Source of the DNA: an uncultured Lachnospiraceae bacterium | GTDB taxonomy: Bacteria; Bacillota; Clostridia; Lachnospirales; Lachnospiraceae | NCBI GenBank assembly: GCA_951800685.1 | Contig: CATOJY010000001.1 | Span: 186,001 to 250,000 of the forward strand | DNA: 64,000 bases | Reading direction: 5' to 3' | Part shown: in pieces, positions 1 to 9,077 of the stretch | How positions within the stretch are numbered: position 1 is the first letter of the stretch | Layout of the letters: each line of letters starts with the position of its first letter | Position numbers and translations under genes: made by a program | The notes under the pieces: generated by a model | Seen by the model: only the letters and a program-made list of their open reading frames with translations | Told to the model about the DNA's origin: nothing | Database searches by the model: none

Positions 1-880
1 TTCCTGAACCTGTACGACCGGCAACAAGCACGACCTGTCCATCCGGAGTCTCCAAAGGGTTATACACAAACGGAAGTCTGGTCTGCCAGTCCATACCAAG
101 GAGCATCCCAGAGCTGTTAATAAGCCCTTTCAGCCTATAAGGCATCTGGAATGCAAGCGCTTCCTGGCCTACGAGAAAACTTGAAGTATTTTTTATATTC
201 CCACGCTGGAAAGACGCCGGGCAGAAGTTAGACAAATATTCCCCAATATTCCCTTTGATCTCACGCACGCAAATCTTATCCTGCTGCAAAAGGCCAACTA
301 ACCGTTTTCCGTAACGTTCAAGCTCGCGTCGCGTTTTTGCGGACGCCTGTACAAAAAGGTATGTTTCAAACATCTGCTTGCCAGAGGATACTGCCCGGTA
401 TACATAATGGTATGAATCGCGTTTTTCCTTGATTTTCTGCAACTGTTCCTTGTTTATATAATATCTGCGCCCTGTTTGTGGATTATATCCGGTTTTCCCA
501 GTCAACTTCTCATCATCCCTTAACTCCGAAAAATAGGAAGCATACTCGTCATAAGCGGAGGTTATGCTGCCCATGAGCTGCTTATAGATACGTGAGTTCA
601 CATTCACATTTACGGGCTTATTATAGGTGTGTGTGATAGTGCGCACATGCGGATAAGCCTCACGCATCTTGGCCTGTATCCCTTCTTGTAAGTTATGGTC
701 GTATGCTACGGGCAACGCCGTGATGCACCAAGCTTTTGTAATCCAATTACGCGTGATAAACTGATTGTATACCGACTTCAGGCCAAGTGCGGAAATTTTA
801 TCACGGTTTATAAGTCTGCCCCCGCTTACCCAATTTGCAAAAATCTCCGCATACATAGAAAGTAGAAAAAACTTTGCCAT
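1..880 (-). CDS. VirB4-family conjugation ATPase, N-terminal part (cut by window edge)
   Basis: This is the first 293 codons of a gene that continues past base 1. It starts at ATG 880 behind an AGGGAGGTGTGCT ribosome site. The visible protein ends LVAGRTGSG, a Walker A motif interrupted by the window edge. Just before it comes GMDWQTRLPFVYNP, which resembles the segment that precedes Walker A in Gram-positive VirB4/ConE/TcpF proteins. VirB4 ATPases are cytoplasmic, membrane-associated motors that energise assembly and substrate transfer in type IV secretion systems. About 290 residues before the P-loop fits that family. The gene closes a run of membrane and secretion genes, which supports a conjugation role. 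The catalytic domain, Walker B and C-terminus are not visible, so the call rests on the P-loop context and the neighbourhood. Confidence 0.72.
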   Translation of the reverse strand, partial: MAKFFLLSMYAEIFANWVSGGRLINRDKISALGLKSVYNQFITRNWITKAWCITALPVAYDHNLQEGIQAKMREAYPHVRTITHTYNKPVNVNVNSRIYKQLMGSITSAYDEYASYFSELRDDEKLTGKTGYNPQTGRRYYINKEQLQKIKEKRDSYHYVYRAVSSGKQMFETYLFVQASAKTRRELERYGKRLVGLLQQDKICVREIKGNIGEYLSNFCPASFQRGNIKNTSSFLVGQEALAFQMPYRLKGLINSSGMLLGMDWQTRLPFVYNPLETPDGQVVLVAGRTGSG

Positions 881-891
881 AGCACACCTCC

Positions 892-2193
892 CTACATCCT
901 GTCTTTGTATAATTTTGTCAGTGTTAATATATTTTGGTAAATCTGCTGTGAGGACAGGTATAAAAATTTCTCAGTCTGGTTTACAAAATTCGGAAGTTCC
1001 CTTTCGTACTGCGCATGGTCAAACTCCAGGTAATTAACCCCGCCATGCCCATTCACTATAGTGTTCTCGTCCACTAAATCGTAGGCGGCAAGGTGTCTGC
1101 AGTCCCGACAAATATTGAACTGTAAGTATTGCCCCGAAAGGACCGTGGCCGGTAAACTTTTGCAGTCAAAGATTAAAAGAACGTTCAGATTTTCCTTATT
1201 GCGTAGCAGCTGATCCAATACCCCGGAAGCATCTCCAGACTTCGCAAGGAAATCGCAAAGTATAACCTGCCTGGTATTATAAGAATTGTACAGTGTCGTA
1301 AAATAATCCGGGAGAACACGCATTCGCATTGCTGTGTAGCTATCAAAAAGCATAAGTACTTTGACTGAGTTTTTATTCTGCATCCTAAAGATTTCGTATA
1401 ACGTACTTATAAACATATCAAACCCAAGCAGCTCTTCAAACTCCTTAAAGTATAAAATCAACGGCCGGTCTTGGTACTCACTTAAGTTAATTTTCTTGTA
1501 CATCTCTTTTGACAGTATCCCTTCGTAATCCCGCAATGCATGATTTAAGCTATAGGAGTCGGCGAGGATATTCTTATACCCCTCGGCAAGTTTTCTGTTC
1601 TCTTCCAATAGTCGGCTGTTATCAGTAAGTGCATCTGATAAATCCGAAGCAAGCTTGATACGCTTGCTTAAGTGGGACTCCCGTTCATCTTCCAATGAAA
1701 GGAAGTCGCACGCCAGTTTCCTTATTTCGTCACTGGAACTGCTGTCCACCAGACTCTTGGCAAACGCTCTACTTTCCTCATAGTAATTGTCTGTACAGTC
1801 TTTGCTCTTCATAGACTCGTCATCGTATGCAGCGCTGACTAGCAACTCCATGCTCAACCCTGTGACATCGCAAGGATAAACCCTGCAAATAGGGGAAACT
1901 TTACTAAAGAGCGCTCTATCACACCCAAGGTAAATAATATCCAAACCCATTAACTTTTTGTAAAGCGACAAGAATGCAACCGCCGTATGGTTGTTCATAA
2001 AAGACTCCAATACGAACAAAGTCCTTGACCTGCTCAGTATCTCTTCAGTGATTTCCACAAAGTCATTGATAAAGATAATCCTACTTCGCATACTGTTAGA
2101 GATGCTTGCCCGGATGGTGTTCTTGCACCAGCGGTCAATTAACATAATATAAAGTTCCTGCTCCCTGCCAGCATCTTTTTTCACTAAATTCAC
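892..2193 (-). CDS. unrecognised protein of the transfer cluster, central coiled coil
   Basis: This 433-residue protein has no family I recognise. The start is GTG 2193, placed 9 bases after GGGAGG; a TTG two codons upstream has no proper ribosome site. The start overlaps the stop of the upstream gene. The N-terminal 110 residues alternate strands and helices, residues around 160-220 are helical and charged (probable coiled coil), and the C-terminal half contains hydrophobic strand-like segments such as VKVLMLFDSY and VLLIFDCKSL that resemble a P-loop NTPase core, but no Walker A is visible. It lies between the CpaE-like ATPase and VirB4, so it is probably a cytoplasmic partner of the transfer machine. 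Confidence 0.75.
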   Translation of the reverse strand: MNLVKKDAGREQELYIMLIDRWCKNTIRASISNSMRSRIIFINDFVEITEEILSRSRTLFVLESFMNNHTAVAFLSLYKKLMGLDIIYLGCDRALFSKVSPICRVYPCDVTGLSMELLVSAAYDDESMKSKDCTDNYYEESRAFAKSLVDSSSSDEIRKLACDFLSLEDERESHLSKRIKLASDLSDALTDNSRLLEENRKLAEGYKNILADSYSLNHALRDYEGILSKEMYKKINLSEYQDRPLILYFKEFEELLGFDMFISTLYEIFRMQNKNSVKVLMLFDSYTAMRMRVLPDYFTTLYNSYNTRQVILCDFLAKSGDASGVLDQLLRNKENLNVLLIFDCKSLPATVLSGQYLQFNICRDCRHLAAYDLVDENTIVNGHGGVNYLEFDHAQYERELPNFVNQTEKFLYLSSQQIYQNILTLTKLYKDRM

Positions 2194-3542
2194 TAGCAAT
2201 CACCTCCCATTAATTTCTCGTACAATGTGCTGTCTAGATTCATATTTGTAAACTGTATTGGGGCTACTACCTTAACATCATGTGGCGCCTGTGGTTTTAA
2301 CTCTGATGGATGAAGATATTTGTCCTTAACACCAATCTGTAGTGCATTGCTGCATAAAATAGTGCAAGGTGCGCCGCCACACTCAAGAATGGATTGTTTG
2401 ATTTTAGGCAAATCACATTCTAGTGGGAACATACAATAAAATACCATTTTCAGGTTTGGCTGTATGTGCCTTTTTATGCCCGGCAGGGAAGCCCTGTCAG
2501 CCAGGATAAGAACTTGGTCGAACTTTGAAGAGACCTCCTCCCTATAAAGCAGCTGCAAAAACTCGCAAACTACCTCCATTTCTATAGCAGTTGGCCTGCA
2601 TAGTGTAATGAATGATTCAGTCTCTGAGTTAGGGTGCAGCATCGATAACATATCAATTTCGCTAAATTCTGTGTCAAAGCTTTTGAAGGTGTTCCGTATA
2701 TTCCCTGATACTGTCAGGTCAAGAACGAATGTCCGTACTTTAGCGGACATAGAGGACACAGCAAGTGCCGCACCCCACATACTCTTCCCAGTCTTATCGC
2801 CACCGGTCAATAGGAGTGTATTCTTAACTGGCGATACCCGGCTAATATGGAGCTTCCCGAATACCGGGGAGTCAATCGTCTCTAGCTCATCTTCCTTACT
2901 GTCATGTACTACACGCCCGGGGTCGAACTTTATGCTGTTATCCCGCGCCCTCTCATAATCATCAATATTCTCAAAAGTAAAAGGCTCCACTATACTATTG
3001 CGTGTATCTGCTGCAACATAAGCAGTTGTTGCCTCAGACCCTTTCTCATACCGGTATACCTTACCTATGGTATTATGGAAATCTTCAGCTTCTGTCACGC
3101 CAAGCAGATAATTATGGATGCTCTGAAAGCTAAGTACGCCATCAACAGTCTCGATGCTATACAGTATTTGTGCCTTTTTGTGTCTTTCCTGGCGCAATGC
3201 CGCAGTGCATTCTTTCATTACCGTATTAAAATAGTCTGCTGCCTGTTCGGACAAAGAACTGCTCTTCTGAATAAAAATCACCTCATTCGTGCTGAAGAAC
3301 TCATCGGAAATGATGAGTTTTTGAAGTATTACCATATCCTCGCGTATGGAAGTGACCCCATTATCCTCCTCAGGCTGATAAATGTATAACAGCTTATCAA
3401 CCTTTATTATGGAATTTTTTATTTTTTCCTGGTTTTGCGCAAGGGAATGGTACACATAGTCTGCCCTGAATGCCCCTGTTTTGTTTAGGTGTTCGGCCAG
3501 CTTTGCAGACTGCCTGCCAGCAACTATCATTAGCTTAATCAT
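2193..3542 (-). CDS. MinD/CpaE-like P-loop ATPase of the transfer cluster
   Basis: This 449-residue protein has a Walker A motif, GGDKTGKS, at residues 247-254. A hydrophobic strand (KNTLLLTG) precedes it, and KVRTFVLDL follows about 20 residues later, which is the spacing of SIMIBI-class ATPases of the MinD/ParA type. Residues 1-120 begin with a strand (IKLMIVAG) and look like an atypical receiver-like domain, so the order receiver-like then ATPase recalls CpaE/TadZ, the proteins that localise pilus or secretion machines. The start is ATG 3542 behind AAGGAGGATTTCT. A terminator-like hairpin separates it from the PrgI-like gene upstream. The P-loop is clear; the CpaE comparison is inference, and a deviant-Walker-A signature lysine was not confirmed. 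Confidence 0.6.
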   Translation of the reverse strand: MIKLMIVAGRQSAKLAEHLNKTGAFRADYVYHSLAQNQEKIKNSIIKVDKLLYIYQPEEDNGVTSIREDMVILQKLIISDEFFSTNEVIFIQKSSSLSEQAADYFNTVMKECTAALRQERHKKAQILYSIETVDGVLSFQSIHNYLLGVTEAEDFHNTIGKVYRYEKGSEATTAYVAADTRNSIVEPFTFENIDDYERARDNSIKFDPGRVVHDSKEDELETIDSPVFGKLHISRVSPVKNTLLLTGGDKTGKSMWGAALAVSSMSAKVRTFVLDLTVSGNIRNTFKSFDTEFSEIDMLSMLHPNSETESFITLCRPTAIEMEVVCEFLQLLYREEVSSKFDQVLILADRASLPGIKRHIQPNLKMVFYCMFPLECDLPKIKQSILECGGAPCTILCSNALQIGVKDKYLHPSELKPQAPHDVKVVAPIQFTNMNLDSTLYEKLMGGDC

Positions 3543-3569
3543 AGAAATCCTCCTTATTTTTAATAATAA

Positions 3570-3601
3570 AGCACTATCCAGTTTTTAGGCTGAACAGTGC
3601 T
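3570..3601 (-). terminator. probable intrinsic terminator
   Basis: On the minus strand the bases after the 3606 stop read AGCACTGTTCAG, an A-rich loop, then CTGGATAGTGCT, followed by TTATTATTAAAAATAAG. The stem is 6 plus 3 pairs with an internal mismatch, and the U-tract is interrupted, so termination is likely to be partial. Confidence 0.5.
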
Positions 3602-3605
3602 ATTT

Positions 3606-4586
3606 CTATTTACACTCCCGTGTATTAGTCCTGAAATTACCAAGTATAGCGTCCTTATTGACCAACGTCTTACCAGACTCCGTTTGCATCTTGTAAAGCG
3701 ATACTACCTTACCAAAACTCTCCTTTGTGTCATTAGATAATTCTAATACCCGCATTGTGGAAAGGTCTATCGTTTCCAATCCATAAAAATCTTTATACAG
3801 TTTCAGAAGCTGCTGCTGGTTGAGGCACTCGATACTCCGGAATGCATTTGGGCTGGACTGTAGTACAGCGAAAACCTTTCGTAGTACAGCTTCAAGGTCT
3901 GCTAAATGGTAATTTGCCTTCGGGCATATCATAAGGTATAAGGTAATGACATTCCCCTGGCGCTGTACTTCTGTTAGCACATTGTTTGCCACAGACAGTA
4001 GATGCCTGGCTAGCTTCTTGTCTTCTATAGAATTGCAATGGCGTATAATATTGTCGCATTCTACAGAGTCACTGAAGTCCTCACGCATACTGATAGTCCT
4101 GAATGGCATATTCTCCTCACCTAGTACGGCGAAGCATTTTTCCAGCTGTCTGAGGGTCTCTGCTGCTTTTGTATCATCATTACTCCCGTACCGGAATTGC
4201 AGCACGCATACCTGTGACCCATCGGTAAATTCAAAACACTGGCATTCTTCCCCATGTACGTCAATGGGATTAACAATGTCTTTGCGCGTAAAAACATATT
4301 TTGCAAAAGAGTCATTGCTCTGATTTTCGTATTCCTGCACCCTGGTAGGTTCGTCAAAAACAAAATACCGAAGTAACACGCTTCCTATAATTGCTGCTAT
4401 TAACAAGGTGATTAACAGCGCCAGCCACATACTAGCCCCAAGATACACTTTTAGAATCCACTGTAAGAGGAAGAATAACCCAACAGACAACATAATAAAA
4501 AGGGTCGTGCCAAAGCGCATCATATCACCTTGTGTGACCTTTCCAGCCTTCTGTGCTTGCTTATGCACGCTAATTGGATAAACCAT
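3606..4586 (-). CDS. PrgI-like two-TM conjugation membrane protein
   Basis: This 326-residue protein starts at ATG 4586 behind GGGGGTGATTAAAT. Residues 1-25 are a short basic tail, and two transmembrane helices follow (about residues 26-45 and 52-74, the second ending in VLLRYF). A soluble domain of about 250 residues follows, with a VCVLQFRYG strand. Short N-terminal tail, two close helices and a cytoplasmic domain is the layout of PrgI-type proteins that accompany VirB4 in Gram-positive type IV secretion systems, although those are usually smaller. The gene lies 2 bases after the giant membrane protein at 4589-9007 and is probably translated with it. The soluble domain is not recognised. 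Confidence 0.5.
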   Translation of the reverse strand: MVYPISVHKQAQKAGKVTQGDMMRFGTTLFIMLSVGLFFLLQWILKVYLGASMWLALLITLLIAAIIGSVLLRYFVFDEPTRVQEYENQSNDSFAKYVFTRKDIVNPIDVHGEECQCFEFTDGSQVCVLQFRYGSNDDTKAAETLRQLEKCFAVLGEENMPFRTISMREDFSDSVECDNIIRHCNSIEDKKLARHLLSVANNVLTEVQRQGNVITLYLMICPKANYHLADLEAVLRKVFAVLQSSPNAFRSIECLNQQQLLKLYKDFYGLETIDLSTMRVLELSNDTKESFGKVVSLYKMQTESGKTLVNKDAILGNFRTNTRECK

Positions 4587-4588
4587 AT

Positions 4589-7500
4589 TTAATCACCCCC
4601 ATAATCATCAAAATCTGATTCGTCTGCACCACTGGTATAAGTACCCGCATTCTTATACAAGTCATCCACACTCGCTGTCCCAGCGTATTCACTGAATCCA
4701 GAACTTTCGGTATCTTCTTGCATACTATTGTCACTGTCTGTCGGCATTACGGCTCTCCTTACGGTCATGCTATTTATGATTCGGTTTTTAGCTTTCGCAA
4801 AGGCATCTACCACAGATACATTGAAACTGCTATTACCTAAATTAGCCTTGTCCTCGAACCAGGAAAGGAGTAATTTGAACAACAGCCATACAAGAGCTGT
4901 CATGATGAGGAACAGGAATATAATGCTGATAAAGCTGCTCCTCAGCTGCCTTATGAGTGTCAGGCTCACGCAGAATAAACTAAATTCTGCGAAGACAAAC
5001 GCAGAAAACTTAAAGTAGCCACGAACTAGCGGATGTATATTCCTGTTGGAGAAAAGCTTTGCAAGCAAAAGCGCCCCAAAGCTGACATAGATAAGGGGAA
5101 ATAGTATGCGGACAATGAAAGAAAATACTACTATCTCCAAGACTGCAATCACATAGAAAAGCAGAGAAAGCATACCATATTTATCTATCACATAATTTGC
5201 AACATCCATATCCATGCTGGCAAAAGACTGGAAATCATCCGTGTACACCGCGGTCATAATCCCGCCAAGCTTAAAATTATCATAATTGACAAACAGAGGA
5301 TACATTTTCCCAACTGCGTCAGATGCGTGCTGGTTAAGAGCTAAAAGCGCTCTGAGTGTTATCAGCTTAATCAAGGTATCATCGCTCAATTTCGTAGTCA
5401 AATCCTCAATATCATAAACAAATTTCTTTGTAACATAGTTCACATAGCCAACCAGCTCTGCACAGCGTTCAGTGTTCAGTTTCCAATTCTCATCATAATA
5501 CCCTTGCTTCTGTAACTCGGCAGCCCACAATGTCCCGCGCAAATCTGCATTCTCTGTCAAAGTTGGCGCCTCTATGACGTCTGTAATTCCCAGCCAATCA
5601 TCATTGTTCCCATATGCCTTGGTGAGTACATCTTCGAGCTGCTCATCATACTCAACACATTCCTTAATCTCCTCATCCGTCAGCCCGGCTGCCTTTTCTT
5701 GTTCATAGTCAATCATGGAACTATATTTGCCAGGCGTCACAAACGGCGCAGAAGTTAAATAGCAATTAACAGCAAACTTATCCCTCTGCGTACCTTTTGC
5801 ATAAGTTGAGACTGTCCGTGGTACACGGTACACCTCAATCAATGTGTTCAGCTTGTCTATAAAGCCATCGACCATCTGGTAGTACGGAGTGTAAAAGTCT
5901 ATATTATTGGAAGCTGTCTTATAAGCCTTAAGCTGATAGACACCATTACCTGCTTCACTAGCATATCCACCGTCAATTTTCAAGGTTCCCATCAAACTGG
6001 AAAGACTTACTTTAATAGTGCTGTTCTCAAGGTAAACACCGGAATCCTCATTAATGACATAAGAATTACCGCCAGTCGCTTCATCCATATCATCAAGAGA
6101 AAGATTTTTTTCAATCCCGCTCAAATCATAGAATGGGTAACGGTACAGGGAAATTGAAGAAGCTGTTAAATTGACATTCCTTTTTGCATCCAAGGATAAA
6201 TTTGCTGTCGGATAAATGCTCTCTTTCTCAAGCTGCGTACCTAATGTCTCAAATGCAAGAGGCTGCGAAACATTGTTTGTTATACTATTGTAAATATAAG
6301 GCAGATAAACTGGAACCACGATAATAAATACATAAGCGACAGCCATAGATAATGCGCCTACAAGAATAGAATTGAATAAACTATTATTGTTTTTTATAAA
6401 GCAAATAACTACAAAAATAGCGATCAGCACAAGTATAAAGGCAATATTCTCACGAATGGCATTAAAAAGCCTCCCGACAATATGCAGCGTATAAGTGTCC
6501 TTAATCCCAATAATGCCATCTACGTCCCCGGCGTACTCTAAAATGCCATTTGCCACATTTGCAATATTTGTTTTCATACGCTCCGGTGTATTCTTGACAA
6601 AACTATCATACTGAAGCAATGCGTTCTTACTGTATGCTTCCGGGTTAGAAGTGCCGTCAAGCTGCTGCTGGAGAATATTTTGAATAACATAATTATCATT
6701 CAAGCGCCCCTGGTTTTTAGACTCCTTGCTGCGCTCATCATGCATAAGCTTATTGTACATATTGCTTACAATGATTTTTGCGAGTGAGAATCCTGGGTCC
6801 TCCTCTACCCGGTAGGGAAAGACATAGCTGCCATTCACAGTCTCGTTAGTGATGCGGACAAAAGGCGCTAATTTCCCAGGAGTAAAATCCGTCCCACTAT
6901 TGTACAAAAAGGTCTTTGTACGCAGCAACTCCAGAGAATCCTCAGAGCCATCACTCATTTCAAACTCCAGGTCCAATTCTGGCATAAACAGCTGTTTCTC
7001 GTCAAAACCATCAAGCGACCGCGTCCGATAAAGCGAATACCCTGTGTAGCTAACCTCTTTGTCTGTTAACAGGGACTGCGAGGATGATGACTCCCCAAAA
7101 AACATATACTTACCAATATCAGAGCTATTATAAAGCTTAAAGAAAGAATGGTTATACAACGCAGATGGGTAATTGTTCATTATGGCGGCATTATAAGGAA
7201 CATACTGCCCCCCGTCTTTCCAAAAGATTGGATTCGCAATCCCAGGCAGTAAGACAAGGTTATCATCTAAAACAATATCACCGTATGGGTTTACATAGAC
7301 AAAGCGCGTATCACGGTTCTTAATGCTGTCAATCGTCCCAATATTTTTTAGCACATTAGTTAATATCGCTGTAGTCATATTATCAACAGCACGCGCTTTG
7401 GAACTCCCAAAAAGTAAGAGCGGTTCACTCATCCTCGCTATATCAGTAATCTCCTCATAAGCGTCAATTGTCGTCTCCGAACGCGCTTTCTTATAAGCTG

Positions 7501-9007
7501 TGTCATAATTTGTCTGACTAGGAGTTGCCGCAGGGTTACTGTCATCAGCGTCGTCCTCCTTGGGTTCCTCATCAAACTCCTCCGCAACATTGCTGTATAG
7601 CGACTCCATATCATTAAACCCATTGGTGGCTGGCGTACTGCCGTTAGTGGCTACGGCCTTATTCTGGTGCGATCTATAGATAGTCTTAAGCATACTATTA
7701 GAGGCAGTTGTATCGTTACCCGCAGCAGGCTCCCCTTCGGTATCATCGGTGTCTAATGCGTCATCCGTTTCCTCTGCCTCCCCGGCCGGGTCTTTCGTTT
7801 CTTCAGGACCCGCGGTGGAGTATACCCATGTTTGTGTATCTTGATTGAGCTTGAATATACCGTCAATAGAAACGAGTGCAAAAGATTCACCGGAAACTAT
7901 AGCATCCAAAAACTCTTGGAGCGTAATGATCTCTGCAACGCCTGTGGGCTCGCCAGCCTGGTTTAATTTCCTTCTGTATAATGGTTTTCTATAGTCCTTT
8001 GTGGATGCATAAGCGCTACATAACTTGGCTGCAGCTTTCTCGCTTGAACACAAATAAGAAACGGATGCTAAAAATTCTTCCGCACCGACATAAGACTCAA
8101 ACGGCCTGTAAACTGAGGACGCCGAAATGAGCGCCATATAACTGGCATTTAGCTCAGGTTCACCATTAAACACAAGGTTCCCGTCCTCATCCGTAGATGC
8201 GTTACTGAATATCTCAATAGCCGGCTTTGTTACGTCAATATCGCTTATGCTGCCTGTCACATGGTAGTTTGCCGATAAAGCCTCCCCGTACTCCAGCAGT
8301 TCTGTGTATTTTTCCCGTATTGCAGATAATACTTGGGTGATTTTGGAATTGTCTTTAGTGCCATCAATAATAAAAAGTTCCTTCTCACCGCCATTGCTGC
8401 TTAATGCAGATTGGTTTGTCAACTCTGTAATCGTCTCGTCATAAGTAGACAAGATATCAAAACACATACGGAGTATCGTGTCGCTCTTTTTCATTGCCCT
8501 TTCCTTCTCCGCATCAGTCTTACCCTGTACAACATCCTTTTGTACAGACTCCAAGATATCCTCTACATATTTCGGTATCTTATCACACACATTACCGCGT
8601 ATAGCCATGCCTGGATCTTTTTTTACTTTTACCTGACCGAGCTTCAGCGGGGTAAAGGACTTTTGTTTTGGTTTTTTGCCATACATTTCGTTGAAAGCTT
8701 TTATATACCTGCGTAAGTTACCTACATAGTTCTCAATTTCATTTTTTGTGAAACCAAGCCGGTTATCGTAGATAAACTTAACATACATCTGGTACTCCAG
8801 CACAGCTTTCAGCTTACACAGCAGGCCATATTCGCCCGCAGCATTCTCAGCTATCTTTTCCTGCAATGCTTTGCATCGCGTTTCTATAGCCGCTTTCTCT
8901 CCATCTGTTACGCTGTTGGCAAATGCTTCCTGCGATGGCGCCAGCATAGCTGTAAAAATTAACAGTGCCATAAAAAGAGCTGTACCCTTCTTTAATTTTT
9001 TGTGCAT
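4589..9007 (-). CDS. giant secreted/polytopic membrane protein, VirB6/TrbL-like role suspected
   Basis: This 1472-residue protein has a cleavable-looking signal peptide (KKLKKG, then a hydrophobic stretch ending around EAFA, residue 30). About 820 extracellular residues follow, including a long acidic, Thr/Asp/Glu-rich linker around residues 400-530. Two transmembrane helices lie near residues 865-915 (IAFILVLIAIFVVICFI and the next). A second extracellular region of about 320 residues follows, then four or five C-terminal helices near 1245-1400 and an acidic tail. The start at ATG 9007 has AGGAGG 7 bases upstream. The size, topology and position beside PrgI-like and VirB4 genes suggest the channel scaffold that VirB6, TcpH or TrbL provide elsewhere. 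That equivalence is inferred from topology, not from a matched motif. Confidence 0.6.
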   Translation of the reverse strand: MHKKLKKGTALFMALLIFTAMLAPSQEAFANSVTDGEKAAIETRCKALQEKIAENAAGEYGLLCKLKAVLEYQMYVKFIYDNRLGFTKNEIENYVGNLRRYIKAFNEMYGKKPKQKSFTPLKLGQVKVKKDPGMAIRGNVCDKIPKYVEDILESVQKDVVQGKTDAEKERAMKKSDTILRMCFDILSTYDETITELTNQSALSSNGGEKELFIIDGTKDNSKITQVLSAIREKYTELLEYGEALSANYHVTGSISDIDVTKPAIEIFSNASTDEDGNLVFNGEPELNASYMALISASSVYRPFESYVGAEEFLASVSYLCSSEKAAAKLCSAYASTKDYRKPLYRRKLNQAGEPTGVAEIITLQEFLDAIVSGESFALVSIDGIFKLNQDTQTWVYSTAGPEETKDPAGEAEETDDALDTDDTEGEPAAGNDTTASNSMLKTIYRSHQNKAVATNGSTPATNGFNDMESLYSNVAEEFDEEPKEDDADDSNPAATPSQTNYDTAYKKARSETTIDAYEEITDIARMSEPLLLFGSSKARAVDNMTTAILTNVLKNIGTIDSIKNRDTRFVYVNPYGDIVLDDNLVLLPGIANPIFWKDGGQYVPYNAAIMNNYPSALYNHSFFKLYNSSDIGKYMFFGESSSSQSLLTDKEVSYTGYSLYRTRSLDGFDEKQLFMPELDLEFEMSDGSEDSLELLRTKTFLYNSGTDFTPGKLAPFVRITNETVNGSYVFPYRVEEDPGFSLAKIIVSNMYNKLMHDERSKESKNQGRLNDNYVIQNILQQQLDGTSNPEAYSKNALLQYDSFVKNTPERMKTNIANVANGILEYAGDVDGIIGIKDTYTLHIVGRLFNAIRENIAFILVLIAIFVVICFIKNNNSLFNSILVGALSMAVAYVFIIVVPVYLPYIYNSITNNVSQPLAFETLGTQLEKESIYPTANLSLDAKRNVNLTASSISLYRYPFYDLSGIEKNLSLDDMDEATGGNSYVINEDSGVYLENSTIKVSLSSLMGTLKIDGGYASEAGNGVYQLKAYKTASNNIDFYTPYYQMVDGFIDKLNTLIEVYRVPRTVSTYAKGTQRDKFAVNCYLTSAPFVTPGKYSSMIDYEQEKAAGLTDEEIKECVEYDEQLEDVLTKAYGNNDDWLGITDVIEAPTLTENADLRGTLWAAELQKQGYYDENWKLNTERCAELVGYVNYVTKKFVYDIEDLTTKLSDDTLIKLITLRALLALNQHASDAVGKMYPLFVNYDNFKLGGIMTAVYTDDFQSFASMDMDVANYVIDKYGMLSLLFYVIAVLEIVVFSFIVRILFPLIYVSFGALLLAKLFSNRNIHPLVRGYFKFSAFVFAEFSLFCVSLTLIRQLRSSFISIIFLFLIMTALVWLLFKLLLSWFEDKANLGNSSFNVSVVDAFAKAKNRIINSMTVRRAVMPTDSDNSMQEDTESSGFSEYAGTASVDDLYKNAGTYTSGADESDFDDYGGD

Positions 9008-9041
9008 AACCCGCCTCCTTTAAATTTATTTTGGCACTAAT

Positions 9042-9071
9042 GGTTACATGGGCTCTTACACCCATGCAACC
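9042..9071 (-). other. intergenic hairpin without U-tract
   Basis: On the minus strand GGTTGCATGGG pairs with CCCATGTAACC (one G-U pair) around an 8-base loop, beginning 6 bases after the 9078 stop. No run of T follows, so it does not look like a rho-independent terminator. It may protect or process the mRNA between two membrane-protein genes. Confidence 0.6.
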
Positions 9072-9077
9072 AAAAAC

